From: an uncultured Pelagibacteraceae bacterium
GTDB taxonomy: Bacteria; Pseudomonadota; Alphaproteobacteria; Pelagibacterales; Pelagibacteraceae
Reading direction: 5' to 3'
NCBI GenBank assembly: GCA_902534465.1
Contig: CACAPU010000005.1
Span: 19,999-83,998, forward strand
DNA length: 64,000 nt
Part shown: piece after piece, positions 1-8,782 of the stretch
Position numbering within the stretch: the stretch's first letter is position 1
How the letters are laid out: every line of letters starts with the position of its first letter
Program-made: the position numbers and the translations under genes
Notes under the pieces: generated by a model
Told to the model about the DNA's origin: nothing
What the model saw: the letters and a program-made list of their open reading frames with translations, nothing else
The model's database searches: none

Positions 1-651
1 TGCTTTGGTCAACCCCGCTCCTCTTTCCCAAACCTTAACTTTATAATGATTATTTCCTATTTTGTTTGCAAGTGTAAAATTACATTTCTCTGGGAATAAA
101 TTGTTATTTTCAACCATTGGACCAATTTTTTCTAAATCAAAATTATCAATATTGTTCACAAAAAAAATCACATGAGGGTTTCCAACGTTAACAGCTATAC
201 CTCCTTTTGAGCTTGAATTATTTTTATCACTAATTTCAATACCTAAATTTTTGGTATCAAGATTTTCAGACATTGGAATATCCTCCCAATGAGTTTTTGG
301 TACTCCTATAATTGTTTCAACTTCACTATTCTCAAGTATTTTTGATTTTAAATGGTTGGATCCTACAAACAGATCTACAACTTTTTTGTCTGTTTCTTTA
401 AAAATTAAAAATGCTACACATCTTGTACCATTTCCACATGCGCCTGAAATACTTCCATCAGAATTATAAAATTCCATTTCAGCATCACCTTTATTACTTT
501 TGTTTATAAATATTAGTTGATCACAACCAATAAATTTTCGATCACAAATTCTAATTATTTGATCTCTGGTTAATTCGACATTATTTGACCTATTATCAAT
601 AATTACAAAATCATTTCCAAGGCCATCCATTTTAAAAGCTTTAAATTCCAT
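1..651 (-). CDS. dapF: Diaminopimelate epimerase, 3'-truncated by window edge
   Basis: Interconverts LL- and meso-diaminopimelate in the lysine and peptidoglycan precursor pathway; cytoplasmic. It is missing from the ORF track because it runs off the left edge. Reading the minus strand from the ATG at 651 gives an open frame of 217 codons beginning MEFKAFKMDGLGNDFVIID, the usual DapF N-terminus. The first catalytic cysteine is in SGACGNGTRC. The frame leaves the window at WERGAGLTKA, just before the second catalytic cysteine expected in the family motif (ACGTG). It is divergent from ffh, and the 160 bases between them hold the ffh promoter and leader. Identification is firm; only the C-terminal quarter or so is absent. 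Confidence 0.96.
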   Translation of the reverse strand, partial: MEFKAFKMDGLGNDFVIIDNRSNNVELTRDQIIRICDRKFIGCDQLIFINKSNKGDAEMEFYNSDGSISGACGNGTRCVAFLIFKETDKKVVDLFVGSNHLKSKILENSEVETIIGVPKTHWEDIPMSENLDTKNLGIEISDKNNSSSKGGIAVNVGNPHVIFFVNNIDNFDLEKIGPMVENNNLFPEKCNFTLANKIGNNHYKVKVWERGAGLTKA

Positions 652-707
652 ATACTTCAGTATTTAACTTATTTATTGACATTTTGAACCTCTATTATAG
701 TTTATCT
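652..707. other. dapF/ffh divergent spacer
   Basis: Apart from the TTGACA promoter for ffh, I see no further structure. No obvious separate -35/-10 pair for dapF was found on the minus strand. Confidence 0.4.
676..701 (+). promoter_or_regulatory. Candidate sigma70-type promoter of ffh
   Basis: A perfect -35 box TTGACA lies at 676-681. TATAGT (696-701, 5 of 6 consensus) is the best -10 but leaves only 14 bases of spacer; TAGTTT at 698-703 gives 16 but is a poorer match. Either would start transcription near 706-710, just before the first stem of the ffh leader. Seen in sequence; promoter activity is inferred. Confidence 0.5.
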
Positions 708-811
708 CCGTTTCCGCAAAATACAGCAATTTGCGGTGTCTTTGGCAACAAAGAGATCGACACCAGTCAGCGAGAGTTCGCCCACTGGTGCGATACTTGC
801 TGGATGGAATT
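708..811 (+). ncRNA. ffh 5' leader RNA, candidate cis-regulatory structure
   Basis: This stretch is clearly richer in G+C than its surroundings and folds by eye into three perfect stems. CCGCAAA (714-720) pairs TTTGCGG (730-736). TCTTTG (739-744) pairs CAAAGA (749-754) around a GCAA tetraloop. CACCAGT (761-767) pairs ACTGGTG (784-790), enclosing GCGA/TCGC. A competing helix GTGTC (736-740)/GACAC (759-763) uses bases from all three stems, so two folds are possible. A structured leader upstream of ffh was reported as a candidate cis-regulatory RNA in Pelagibacter by a comparative study of GC-rich intergenic regions; I assign this region to that class from memory, not from an alignment. It ends at the Ffh start codon, with GGATGG as a weak ribosome binding site. 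Confidence 0.75.
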
Positions 812-2170
812 ATGTTTGAAAACTTAACAAATAAATTTGAAGAAATATTTTCTTCATTAAAAAAAACCCCTTCACTTGATGAAAAGCAAGTAGATGAAGG
901 TTTAAGAGAAATAAGGCTTGCTCTTTTAGAGGCGGATGTATCTTTAGAAGTTGTAAAAGAATTTATAAATAGAGTTAAACCTAAAGCTCTAGGTCAGGAA
1001 ATTATCAGATCAACTTCACCTGGACAGATGGTAGTTAAAGTTGTTAACGATGAGTTAATTTCTTTTCTGGGGGATAAAAATTCTGATATTGAATTAAATG
1101 CAGTTCCACCTGTTTCAATAATGTTAGTTGGACTACAAGGATCTGGAAAAACAACTACGACAGCTAAACTTGCAAGATTTTTAGAGACTAATAAAAAGAA
1201 GAAAGTGATGATGGCGAGTCTAGACGTTTACAGACCTGCTGCACAAGAGCAATTAAAACTTCTTGGTGAACAAAACAATATAATCACACTTCCAATTATT
1301 AAAGATCAGTTACCTGCAGACATTTGTAGAAGAGCAATCAGTGCAGCTAATCTTAATGGAGCAGATGTAATTTTATTTGATACAGCTGGTAGAACACAAA
1401 TTGATTTACAAATGATGAGTGAGATCAAACAAATTGAAGGCATTATAAATCCATCAGAGACAATACTTGTTGCAGACTCCCTTACAGGTCAAGTTGCAGC
1501 AAATGTAGCAAAAGAATTTAAAAGTACAGTAAATCTTACAGGTATCATTCTTACAAGATCAGATGGTGATGGTAGAGGTGGGGCAGCACTAAGCATGAAG
1601 TATGTTGCAGATGTACCTATTAAGTTTTTAGGAGTTGGTGAAAAGATAGAAAATTTTGAAGTTTTCCATCCAGATAGAATTGCAAATCGAATTTTGGGTA
1701 TGGGAGATATTGTTTCTTTAGTAGAAAAAGCTGCTGAAGATCTTGATGAAGAAAAATTGAAAAAAACAGAAGAAAAACTTAAAAAAGGTCAGTTTTCTTT
1801 AGAGGATTATCTTACTCAACTAAGACAGATGAAAAAAATGGGTGGTATTGAAGGTATAATGTCTTTTTTACCTGGGGTTTCAAAAGTTAAATCCCAAATG
1901 GATCAAGCTGGAGTTGATGAAAAGATAATTACCCAAAATGAGGCTGTAATATTATCAATGACTAAAAAAGAACGAGAAAATCCAAAGATAATAGATGGTT
2001 CCAGAAAAAAAAGAATTGCTAATGGCTCAGGTACAGATGTAGCCACTATCAATAAATTGCTTAAGCAATTTAAAATGATGTCAGAGATGATGAAAAAAAT
2101 GTCAAAAGGAAATATGAAAGGGATGGTGGATAAAGGCATACCTCCAGAACTTTTTAATCAATTAAAATAA
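812..2170 (+). CDS. ffh: Signal recognition particle protein Ffh
   Basis: GTPase that binds 4.5S RNA and signal sequences and delivers translating ribosomes to FtsY at the membrane. The listed ORF starts at a TTG at 731, but its first 27 codons are the leader RNA; the true start is the ATG at 812 (MFENLTNKFEEIFSSLKK), giving 452 residues, normal for the family. It has the helical N domain, then the G domain with GLQGSGKTTTTAKLA (about residue 105), DTAGRTQ, the LTRSDGDGRGG stretch, and a C-terminal M domain with methionine-rich helices (MMSEMMKKMSKGNMKGM). It leads the rpsP-trmD-rplS group, 12 bases before rpsP. Its leader suggests regulation at the RNA level. Confidence 0.98.
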   Translation: MFENLTNKFEEIFSSLKKTPSLDEKQVDEGLREIRLALLEADVSLEVVKEFINRVKPKALGQEIIRSTSPGQMVVKVVNDELISFLGDKNSDIELNAVPPVSIMLVGLQGSGKTTTTAKLARFLETNKKKKVMMASLDVYRPAAQEQLKLLGEQNNIITLPIIKDQLPADICRRAISAANLNGADVILFDTAGRTQIDLQMMSEIKQIEGIINPSETILVADSLTGQVAANVAKEFKSTVNLTGIILTRSDGDGRGGAALSMKYVADVPIKFLGVGEKIENFEVFHPDRIANRILGMGDIVSLVEKAAEDLDEEKLKKTEEKLKKGQFSLEDYLTQLRQMKKMGGIEGIMSFLPGVSKVKSQMDQAGVDEKIITQNEAVILSMTKKERENPKIIDGSRKKRIANGSGTDVATINKLLKQFKMMSEMMKKMSKGNMKGMVDKGIPPELFNQLK

Positions 2171-2182
2171 ATAGGAGAAAAA

Positions 2183-2596
2183 ATGTTAAAAATGCGTTTA
2201 TCAATGGGAGGTACTAAGAAGAGACCCGTATATAAAATAGTGGTTGCTGATAGCAGGTTTCCAAGAGATGGAAGATTTATTGAAAAATTAGGTTTTTTTA
2301 ATCCCCTAATTCCAAAAGAAAAAAAAGAGAGAATGGGTTTGGATGTCGAAAGAGTTAAGTATTGGTTAGGTCAAGGTGCTCAACCAACTACTAGAGTTTC
2401 AAGATTGTTGGGAGAAAATGAAATAATGCCAATGCCAGCAAAAGGTAATAATCCTCAAAAAGCAATTCCAAAAAAAGATAGAAAGAAAACTGAAGAGGGT
2501 AGTGAAGCTAAAGCAGAAGCTCCAAAAGAAGAAGCTAAAGCAGAAGCTCCAAAAGAAGAAGCTAAAGCAGAAGCACCAAAAGAAGAGGCTAAATAA
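2183..2596 (+). CDS. rpsP: 30S ribosomal protein S16 with repetitive acidic/basic tail
   Basis: Component of the small ribosomal subunit body. Residues 1 to about 80 are a normal S16 ([20 protein letters not shown]), starting either at 2183 or at the second ATG three codons on; AGGAG at 2173-2177 supports 2183. The family is usually about 80-90 residues; this one is 137 because of a tail ending in roughly three copies of a nine-residue unit (EAKAEAPKE). The same tail sequence, identical over 51 bases, ends rplS two genes downstream. trmD follows after 5 bases, with no rimM between them. Confidence 0.97.
   Translation: MLKMRLSMGGTKKRPVYKIVVADSRFPRDGRFIEKLGFFNPLIPKEKKERMGLDVERVKYWLGQGAQPTTRVSRLLGENEIMPMPAKGNNPQKAIPKKDRKKTEEGSEAKAEAPKEEAKAEAPKEEAKAEAPKEEAK
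2543..2593 (+). repeat. 51-base direct repeat copy 1 (rpsP tail)
   Basis: This 51-base string, beginning GAAGCTCCAAAAGAAG, is identical to 3725-3775 in rplS. It is itself built from a 27-base unit encoding EAKAEAPKE. Confidence 0.95.
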
Positions 2597-2601
2597 AATA
2601 A

Positions 2602-3285
2602 ATGTTTTTATCTAGAGTGTTTACTTTGTATCCAGATTATTTTCCTGGTTATCTTAATAAAGGTCTTTTTGGAAAGTCTAAGGGAAAAGAATGGAATTTA
2701 GAAATTATAAATATAAGAGACTACGCTTTAGATAAACATAAAACTGTTGATGACACTCCATATGGTGGTGGAAATGGAATGATAATGAAAGCAGATGTTT
2801 TGGCAAGCTCATTAGATGCAAATGTTAAAAGTGGAGAAAAAACCATTTATTTGAGTCCTAGAGGGAAAGTATTTAACTCAAAACTTGCAAGAGAATTTTC
2901 TAATGAAAATTCAATAAATTTAATTTGTGGTCACTTCGAAGGTGTAGACGAAAGGATACTAGAAAGCAGAAATATTGAGGAAATTAGTATTGGTGATTTT
3001 ATATTGTCAGGAGGTGAAGTTGCTGCTTTTGTCGTGATTGACTCTATTCTTAGATTAATTCCAGGAATTTTAGGCAATCTAAATTCATCAAGAGATGAAA
3101 GTTTTGAAAATGGTCTTCTAGAGTATCCTCAATTTACAAAACCCCAAATTTGGGAGGAAAAAAAGGTCCCAAACGTGCTAATTTCAGGCGATCACGCTAA
3201 AATTAAAGACTGGCGTTTATCTCAATCTGAGGCTATAACACGCAACCGAAGACCAGATTTATGGCAAAAATATAAGAAAAATTAA
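2602..3285 (+). CDS. trmD: tRNA (guanine-N1)-methyltransferase TrmD
   Basis: Makes m1G37 in tRNAs reading CNN codons, using SAM, and prevents +1 frameshifting. At 227 residues it is slightly short of the common 240-250. Family motifs are present: [16 protein letters not shown], the trefoil-knot SAM site YLSPRGK and [14 protein letters not shown], and [12 protein letters not shown]. The C-terminal domain keeps HAKIKDWR. It lies between two ribosomal protein genes, 5 bases after rpsP and 1 base before rplS, so it is almost certainly cotranscribed with them. Confidence 0.98.
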   Translation: MFLSRVFTLYPDYFPGYLNKGLFGKSKGKEWNLEIINIRDYALDKHKTVDDTPYGGGNGMIMKADVLASSLDANVKSGEKTIYLSPRGKVFNSKLAREFSNENSINLICGHFEGVDERILESRNIEEISIGDFILSGGEVAAFVVIDSILRLIPGILGNLNSSRDESFENGLLEYPQFTKPQIWEEKKVPNVLISGDHAKIKDWRLSQSEAITRNRRPDLWQKYKKN

Positions 3286-3286
3286 A

Positions 3287-3871
3287 ATGAAAAATATAGA
3301 AGAAATTAACAGATCAAATTTAAATAAAATCATTGCAGAGAGAAAACATCCAGACTTTTTTCCAGGGGATATAGTTAAAGTTGGAGTTAGAATAACCGAG
3401 GGTAAAAGAGACAGAATTCAGTATTTTGAAGGTGTCTGTATTGCAAAAAAAAGTAGAGATATAAACTCCTCATTTACGGTTAGAAAAATTTCATTTGGTG
3501 AAGGAGTGGAAAGGACTTTTGCATTATACAGCCCAATTGTGGATACAATTAAAGTTGTTAGATCAGGTAAAGTAAGAAGAGCAAAATTATACTACTTAAG
3601 AGATAGAACAGGTAAATCTGCAAGAATAGCTGAAAAAATTAAGAAAACTATTGGTATTGATTTAGAAACTAAAATCAATGAAATCACTGAAGAGAATGTA
3701 ACGACTTCAACTGAGCCTCAAACTGAAGCTCCAAAAGAAGAAGCTAAAGCAGAAGCACCAAAAGAAGAGGCTAAAGCAGAAGCTTCAAAAGAAGAAGTTA
3801 AAGCAGAAGCTCCAAAAGTAGAGCCTGCTAAAAAAGAAGAACCGAAAGATAATCAAGATCAGAAAAAATAA
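3287..3871 (+). CDS. rplS: 50S ribosomal protein L19 with repetitive tail
   Basis: L19 sits at the subunit interface of the ribosome. Residues 1 to about 125 are a standard L19 ([49 protein letters not shown]). The family is usually 115-130 residues; this protein has 194. The extra 60-70 residues are Glu/Lys/Ala/Pro-rich with repeated APKEEAKAE units followed by a diverged copy and a charged end ([13 protein letters not shown]). The tail shares 51 identical bases with the S16 gene. It is probably disordered and surface-exposed; its role is unknown to me. Confidence 0.97.
   Translation: MKNIEEINRSNLNKIIAERKHPDFFPGDIVKVGVRITEGKRDRIQYFEGVCIAKKSRDINSSFTVRKISFGEGVERTFALYSPIVDTIKVVRSGKVRRAKLYYLRDRTGKSARIAEKIKKTIGIDLETKINEITEENVTTSTEPQTEAPKEEAKAEAPKEEAKAEASKEEVKAEAPKVEPAKKEEPKDNQDQKK
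3725..3775 (+). repeat. 51-base direct repeat copy 2 (rplS tail)
   Basis: Identical to 2543-2593 in rpsP, same strand, same reading phase, 1182 bases downstream. trmD lies entirely between the two copies. Confidence 0.95.
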
Positions 3872-3882
3872 TTTTTTTCTAA

Positions 3883-5286
3883 ATGTCACTTACAACTTAC
3901 GATAAAATTTGGAATGATCACCTAGTTGATGAACAGCCAGATGGAACATCTTTATTATTTGTTGATAGACATTTAATTCATGAGGTGACCAGTCCTCAAG
4001 CATTTGAGGGATTAAGAAATTCTAACAGAAAAGTCAGGCATCCAAAATTAACACTTGCTGTTGCAGATCATAATGTTCCTACTACTGACAGATCAGAGGG
4101 AATTGCGGATGAAGATTCAAGAATTCAAGTTGAAACTTTGAATAAGAATTGTAAAGAATTTGGAGTAGAGTTATTCGGAATGGATGACAAACGACAAGGT
4201 ATTGTTCATATCATTGGGCCAGAGCAAGGATTTACACAACCTGGTAATATTATTGTTTGTGGCGATAGTCATACCGCAACACATGGTGCATTTGGAGCTT
4301 TAGCATTTGGAATTGGAACGTCTGAAGTAGAACATGTTTTAGCAACACAAACTTTAGTTCAAAAGAAATCAAAAAATTTTAGGATAAGTGTTAATGGGTC
4401 GTTACCTATTGGGGTAACATCAAAAGATGTAATTTTACAAATCATTGGAAAAATAGGTACTGCAGGAGGCACAGGTTACGTAATCGAGTATGCTGGAAAT
4501 CTTATTTCTGATCTAAGTGTTGAGCAGAGAATGACAATTTGCAATATGACTATTGAAGGTGGTGCTAGAGCAGGACTTATACAACCAGATGAGAAAATAT
4601 TTAAGTATTTAAAAGGAAAACCAATGTCACCAAAGGGAGAAAACTGGGATCAAGCCTTAGAATATTGGCACACATTGAAGTCTGATAAAGATGCAAACTT
4701 TGACAAAGAGTTAACATTAGATGGTTCTCAAATAAAACCAATGGTAACCTGGGGAACATCTCCACAAGATGTGGTGGAAATAGATGGTAAAGTTCCGAGT
4801 CCTGAAAACGAAACTGATCCAGATAGAAAAAATTCAATTAACAGATCATTAAATTATATGGGTTTAAAACCAAATACAAAAATCCAAGATATTAAGATAG
4901 ATAAAGTTTTTATTGGAAGCTGCACTAACGGAAGGATAGAAGATATCAGAGAAGCAGCTAAAATTCTTAAAGATAAAAAAATTGCCAATCATGTGCATGC
5001 AATGATCGTTCCTGGATCTGGATTAGTTAAGGAGCAAGCTGAACAAGAGGGTTTAGACAAAATATTTTTACAATCAGGTTTTGAATGGAGAGAACCAGGC
5101 TGTTCAATGTGTTTAGCTATGAATGCAGATAAACTTAAGCCAGAGGAAAGATGTGCGTCGACATCAAACAGAAATTTTGAGGGAAGACAAGGAAGAGGTG
5201 GTAGAACACATTTAGTTAGCCCCGCAATGGCTGCAGCAGCTGCAATATCTGGGAATTTAGATGATGTTAGAAAGTACCAAAATTAA
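3883..5286 (+). CDS. leuC: 3-isopropylmalate dehydratase large subunit
   Basis: With LeuD it isomerises 2-isopropylmalate to 3-isopropylmalate in leucine synthesis. It is an aconitase-fold [4Fe-4S] enzyme of 467 residues, normal length. Cluster cysteines are in [12 protein letters not shown] and in [31 protein letters not shown] is the conserved substrate/cluster region. It starts at ATG 3883, 11 bases after rplS, and is joined directly to leuD. leuA is not in the window. Confidence 0.98.
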   Translation: MSLTTYDKIWNDHLVDEQPDGTSLLFVDRHLIHEVTSPQAFEGLRNSNRKVRHPKLTLAVADHNVPTTDRSEGIADEDSRIQVETLNKNCKEFGVELFGMDDKRQGIVHIIGPEQGFTQPGNIIVCGDSHTATHGAFGALAFGIGTSEVEHVLATQTLVQKKSKNFRISVNGSLPIGVTSKDVILQIIGKIGTAGGTGYVIEYAGNLISDLSVEQRMTICNMTIEGGARAGLIQPDEKIFKYLKGKPMSPKGENWDQALEYWHTLKSDKDANFDKELTLDGSQIKPMVTWGTSPQDVVEIDGKVPSPENETDPDRKNSINRSLNYMGLKPNTKIQDIKIDKVFIGSCTNGRIEDIREAAKILKDKKIANHVHAMIVPGSGLVKEQAEQEGLDKIFLQSGFEWREPGCSMCLAMNADKLKPEERCASTSNRNFEGRQGRGGRTHLVSPAMAAAAAISGNLDDVRKYQN

Positions 5287-5892
5287 ATGAAAAAATTTAG
5301 TTCAATCAAAAGTATTCCTGCTTATCTTCCTATCGTAAATATAGATACAGATATGATAATTCCCAAACAGTTTTTAAAAACAATTAAAAGAACAGGATTA
5401 GGAAAAAACTTATTCTTTGAAATGAGATATGACCAAAGTGGTAAAGAAATTAATGATTTTATTTTAAATAATAGTCCTTACGATAATTCAAAAATTTTAA
5501 TAGCAGGAAAAAATTTTGGATGCGGATCTTCAAGAGAACACGCACCTTGGGCTTTGTTAGATTTTGGAATTACTTGTGTGATAAGTTCAAGTTATGCAGA
5601 CATATTTTACAATAACTGTTTTAAAAATGGCATCTTGCCGATTACAATTTCAGAAGACCAAATTAAAGAGATCTCAGAATATTCAAAAAGAAAAGAGGAA
5701 ATTTCTGTAAATTTGCCTGAACAAACAATAAATTTTGGAAATAAAGAGATCAAATTTGAAATAGATCAATTTAAGAAAAAATGTTTGATAGAAGGACTTG
5801 ATGATATTGCATTATCATTAGAAAAGTCAGACAAAATAATTTCCTACGAAAATAAAATAAAAACATCAAAGCCTTGGATTTTTAGTGATTAA
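5287..5892 (+). CDS. leuD: 3-isopropylmalate dehydratase small subunit
   Basis: Swivel-domain partner of LeuC. It has 201 residues with the expected [14 protein letters not shown], the catalytic region [18 protein letters not shown] and the substrate-contact segment [13 protein letters not shown]. It starts at the base after the leuC stop codon and overlaps the GTG start of leuB by 8 bases, so translation of leuC-leuD-leuB is probably coupled. Confidence 0.98.
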   Translation: MKKFSSIKSIPAYLPIVNIDTDMIIPKQFLKTIKRTGLGKNLFFEMRYDQSGKEINDFILNNSPYDNSKILIAGKNFGCGSSREHAPWALLDFGITCVISSSYADIFYNNCFKNGILPITISEDQIKEISEYSKRKEEISVNLPEQTINFGNKEIKFEIDQFKKKCLIEGLDDIALSLEKSDKIISYENKIKTSKPWIFSD

Positions 5893-6991
5893 AATTAAAA
5901 AGAGAAAAATACTACTATTGCCTGGTGATGGTATTGGTCCGGAAGTTATGGCCGAGGTTGAAAAGATAATTGAATGGTTCAACTCAAAAAAATCTTTAGA
6001 TTTTGAAATAGACAAAGATCTAGTTGGTGGAGCTGCTTATGATAAGCATGGTTCACCAATAACTGATGAGGCTTTTTATAAAGCACAGGAAAGTGCAGCA
6101 GTTATTTTAGGTGCGGTAGGTGGGCCGAAGTGGGATAATCTTGACTTTTCTAAAAAACCAGAAAGAGCACTTTTAAAATTAAGAAAAGAATTAAAGTTAT
6201 TTGCAAATCTTAGACCTGCAATATGTTTTAAACAACTTGTTGATGCATCAAGTTTAAAACCCGAGCTAGTTTCTGATTTAGACTTACTTTTTGTAAGAGA
6301 ACTAACTGGAGGAATATATTTCGGTGAACCGAGAGGAATTAAGCCTATAGATAATGGAGAAAGAAAAGGAATAAATACACATGTTTACACCTCAAGTGAA
6401 ATTCAGAGAGTAGCTAGAGTTGCATTTGATCTAGCAAGAAAAAGAAATAATAAAGTTACTTCTTGTGAAAAATCAAATGTAATGGAAGCTGGCCAATTAT
6501 GGAAAGAAGAAGTTCAATCAATTCATGAAAAAGAATATAGTGATGTTGAATTGAATCATATGCTTGCTGACAATTGTGCAATGCAATTAGTAAGAAATCC
6601 AAAACAATTTGACGTGATTGTTACCGATAACCTTTTTGGTGATATGTTATCTGATGAAGCAGCAATGCTGACTGGTTCTCTAGGACTTTTACCTTCAGCT
6701 TCTTTAGGAGCAAAAGATAAAAATGGTAATATGCGATCACTATATGAGCCAGTTCATGGATCTGCACCAGACATAGCTGGACAAGGTATAGCGAACCCAA
6801 TTGCTACAATTTTAAGCTTTGCTATGGCTTTGAGATATTCCTTAGACCTTGATAAAGAAGCAGATAGTTTGGAAAAAGCTGTTCAAGATGTTCTAGACGA
6901 AGGTCTTAGAACTAAAGATATTATTTCCAATGGAATGAAAGAGGTATCTACATCAGTAATGGGTGATGCGATAATTTCAAAATTGCAATAA
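5885..6991 (+). CDS. leuB: 3-isopropylmalate dehydrogenase
   Basis: NAD-dependent oxidative decarboxylation of 3-isopropylmalate, the third step of leucine synthesis. It has 368 residues; [34 protein letters not shown] and [26 protein letters not shown] are typical, and [20 protein letters not shown] is the NAD-binding region. The start is a GTG inside the end of leuD; no in-frame ATG precedes the conserved [12 protein letters not shown]. It closes the leu genes; dmdC begins 26 bases later. Confidence 0.98.
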   Translation: MIKIKKRKILLLPGDGIGPEVMAEVEKIIEWFNSKKSLDFEIDKDLVGGAAYDKHGSPITDEAFYKAQESAAVILGAVGGPKWDNLDFSKKPERALLKLRKELKLFANLRPAICFKQLVDASSLKPELVSDLDLLFVRELTGGIYFGEPRGIKPIDNGERKGINTHVYTSSEIQRVARVAFDLARKRNNKVTSCEKSNVMEAGQLWKEEVQSIHEKEYSDVELNHMLADNCAMQLVRNPKQFDVIVTDNLFGDMLSDEAAMLTGSLGLLPSASLGAKDKNGNMRSLYEPVHGSAPDIAGQGIANPIATILSFAMALRYSLDLDKEADSLEKAVQDVLDEGLRTKDIISNGMKEVSTSVMGDAIISKLQ

Positions 6992-7017
6992 TTTAACATT
7001 TATTCTAAAGTATACTT

Positions 7018-8781
7018 ATGCCAACTTATAATGCACCTGTAGAAGATATGATGTTTCTCTTTGATAAATTGAGAAACAATAAAAAATATAATGAGATTGA
7101 AAAATACAAGGAAGTTAACTCAGAATTAGTAAAAGATATTTTGGATGAAGCAGCTAAAATAACTCAAAACTTAATTTTGCCTCTTGCAAAGAGTGGAGAT
7201 GAAACGCCTGCAGTTCTTGAAAATGGAGTTGTCAGAACACCCCCTGGATACAAAGAGGCTTACCAAAAATTTATAGAAGATGGATGGATTTCCTTATCTT
7301 GTGATCCAAAATACGGTGGACAGGGAATGCCAAAAACAGTCAGTACATTTTTTGATGAAATGCTTTCATCAGCAAGCTTGTCTTTTAAGCTATATAGTGA
7401 ACTAACAATTGGAGCATATAATTGTTTACTAAGACATGCAGATGAAGAAATAAAAAATACTTATTTACCCAAAATGGTAGAGGGGAAATGGAGTGGTACA
7501 ATGTGTCTTACAGAACCAGTATGTGGAACAGATTTAGGTCTGTTAAAAACTAAAGCTGTGGATCAAAAAGATGGAACATACAAGATAAGTGGACAAAAAA
7601 TTTTCATAACCTCAGGTGACCAAGATTTAACAGAAAATATTATTCATTTAGTGTTAGCTCGATCAACAGACTCTCCGGCAGGGACTAAAGGAATTAGTTT
7701 ATTTTTAGTTCCTAAATTCGTTTTGAATAAAGACGGATCTGTTGGACCAAGAAATGGTGTTTCAACAGGCTCTATTGAAAATAAAATGGGAATTAAAGGA
7801 TCTGCAACATGTGTTTTAAATTTTGATGATGCTGTTGGATACATGATTGGACCTAAAAATAAAGGTCTAAACTCTATGTTTACAATGATGAATTTAGAAA
7901 GAATAATTGTTGGGATTCAGGGACTTGGAATTTCAGAAATTGCATACCAAAATTCTCTTACTTATGCCAAAGAAAGAAAACAGGGGAAGGCATTTAATTC
8001 TAAATCAAACAATGGCGCAGATTTTATTATTGACCATGTTGATATAAGAAGATCACTTTTAAGCATGAAATCTATGATAGAAGGACAAAGAGCCTTGAGT
8101 TTCTGGCTGTCTCAGCAAATTGAGGTAAGTTTGAATCATTCTGATGAAAAAATAAAACAAGAGGCTTCAGATCTTGTTTCATTGATGACACCAGTTGTTA
8201 AATCACTTTTTACAGACAATGCAATGGAGATAACCAGTGAAGCAATGCAAATTCATGGAGGGTATGGATTTACAAAAGATCAAGGTATTGAGCAATTTTA
8301 TCGAGATAATAGAATTACACCTATCTATGAGGGAACAAATTCAGTTCAGGCGGCTGACTTAGTTTTTAGAAAGTTAATTAACAAAAATGGTGATGTTATT
8401 GAAAATTATTTAAACCTAGTTAAAGAAGAGATTAACATCACAGATAAAAAAGCAGAGCCATTTATTAAACAACTTAATTATCATTTAGATATTTTATCCA
8501 AATTTACTGATTGGATGAAAGAAAAAATCAAAAATTCTCCAGAGGATGCTAGTGGAGCATGTAATGATTATTTAAAAGTTTTAGGTTTAGTGGCTACAGG
8601 ACATGCATGGTTGAAAGTGCTTGAAGTTTCTTTTAAGGAATATGACAGCAATAAAGACTTTTATGAGGACAAAATTCAAACCGCAAACTTTTTCTTCAAT
8701 AGAGTACTTCCTAGAATAGAAAGTAGTTATATTACTGCTACAACTGGAAGTAATTATATTACGAACTATAAATTTAATTAG
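7018..8781 (+). CDS. dmdC: 3-methylmercaptopropionyl-CoA dehydrogenase (DmdC-type acyl-CoA dehydrogenase)
   Basis: FAD-dependent dehydrogenase of 587 residues. Long acyl-CoA dehydrogenases of this kind, with an extra C-terminal domain, include DmdC, which oxidises methylmercaptopropionyl-CoA to methylthioacryloyl-CoA in DMSP degradation. Visible parts are the N-terminal helical domain, the CLTEPVCGTDLGLLKTKA flavin region, GTKGISLFLVPKF, MGIKGSATCVLNFD, the QIHGGYGFTKD segment, and the catalytic glutamate in IYEGTNSVQA. The general fold is certain. The DmdC assignment rests on the family and on neighbouring dmdB (1 base downstream) and dmdA; a generic fadE-type role is the alternative. Confidence 0.88.
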   Translation: MPTYNAPVEDMMFLFDKLRNNKKYNEIEKYKEVNSELVKDILDEAAKITQNLILPLAKSGDETPAVLENGVVRTPPGYKEAYQKFIEDGWISLSCDPKYGGQGMPKTVSTFFDEMLSSASLSFKLYSELTIGAYNCLLRHADEEIKNTYLPKMVEGKWSGTMCLTEPVCGTDLGLLKTKAVDQKDGTYKISGQKIFITSGDQDLTENIIHLVLARSTDSPAGTKGISLFLVPKFVLNKDGSVGPRNGVSTGSIENKMGIKGSATCVLNFDDAVGYMIGPKNKGLNSMFTMMNLERIIVGIQGLGISEIAYQNSLTYAKERKQGKAFNSKSNNGADFIIDHVDIRRSLLSMKSMIEGQRALSFWLSQQIEVSLNHSDEKIKQEASDLVSLMTPVVKSLFTDNAMEITSEAMQIHGGYGFTKDQGIEQFYRDNRITPIYEGTNSVQAADLVFRKLINKNGDVIENYLNLVKEEINITDKKAEPFIKQLNYHLDILSKFTDWMKEKIKNSPEDASGACNDYLKVLGLVATGHAWLKVLEVSFKEYDSNKDFYEDKIQTANFFFNRVLPRIESSYITATTGSNYITNYKFN

Positions 8782-8782
8782 C

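Noticed and set aside
731-811. N-terminal 27-residue extension of Ffh in the ORF track
   Set aside because: It begins at a TTG inside the structured leader and has no resemblance to Ffh; the family N-terminus starts at the ATG at 812.
708-811. 4.5S/SRP RNA gene next to ffh
   Set aside because: The conserved SRP RNA core (GGAAGGAAGCAG-type domain IV loop) is absent; the stems fit a leader RNA instead.
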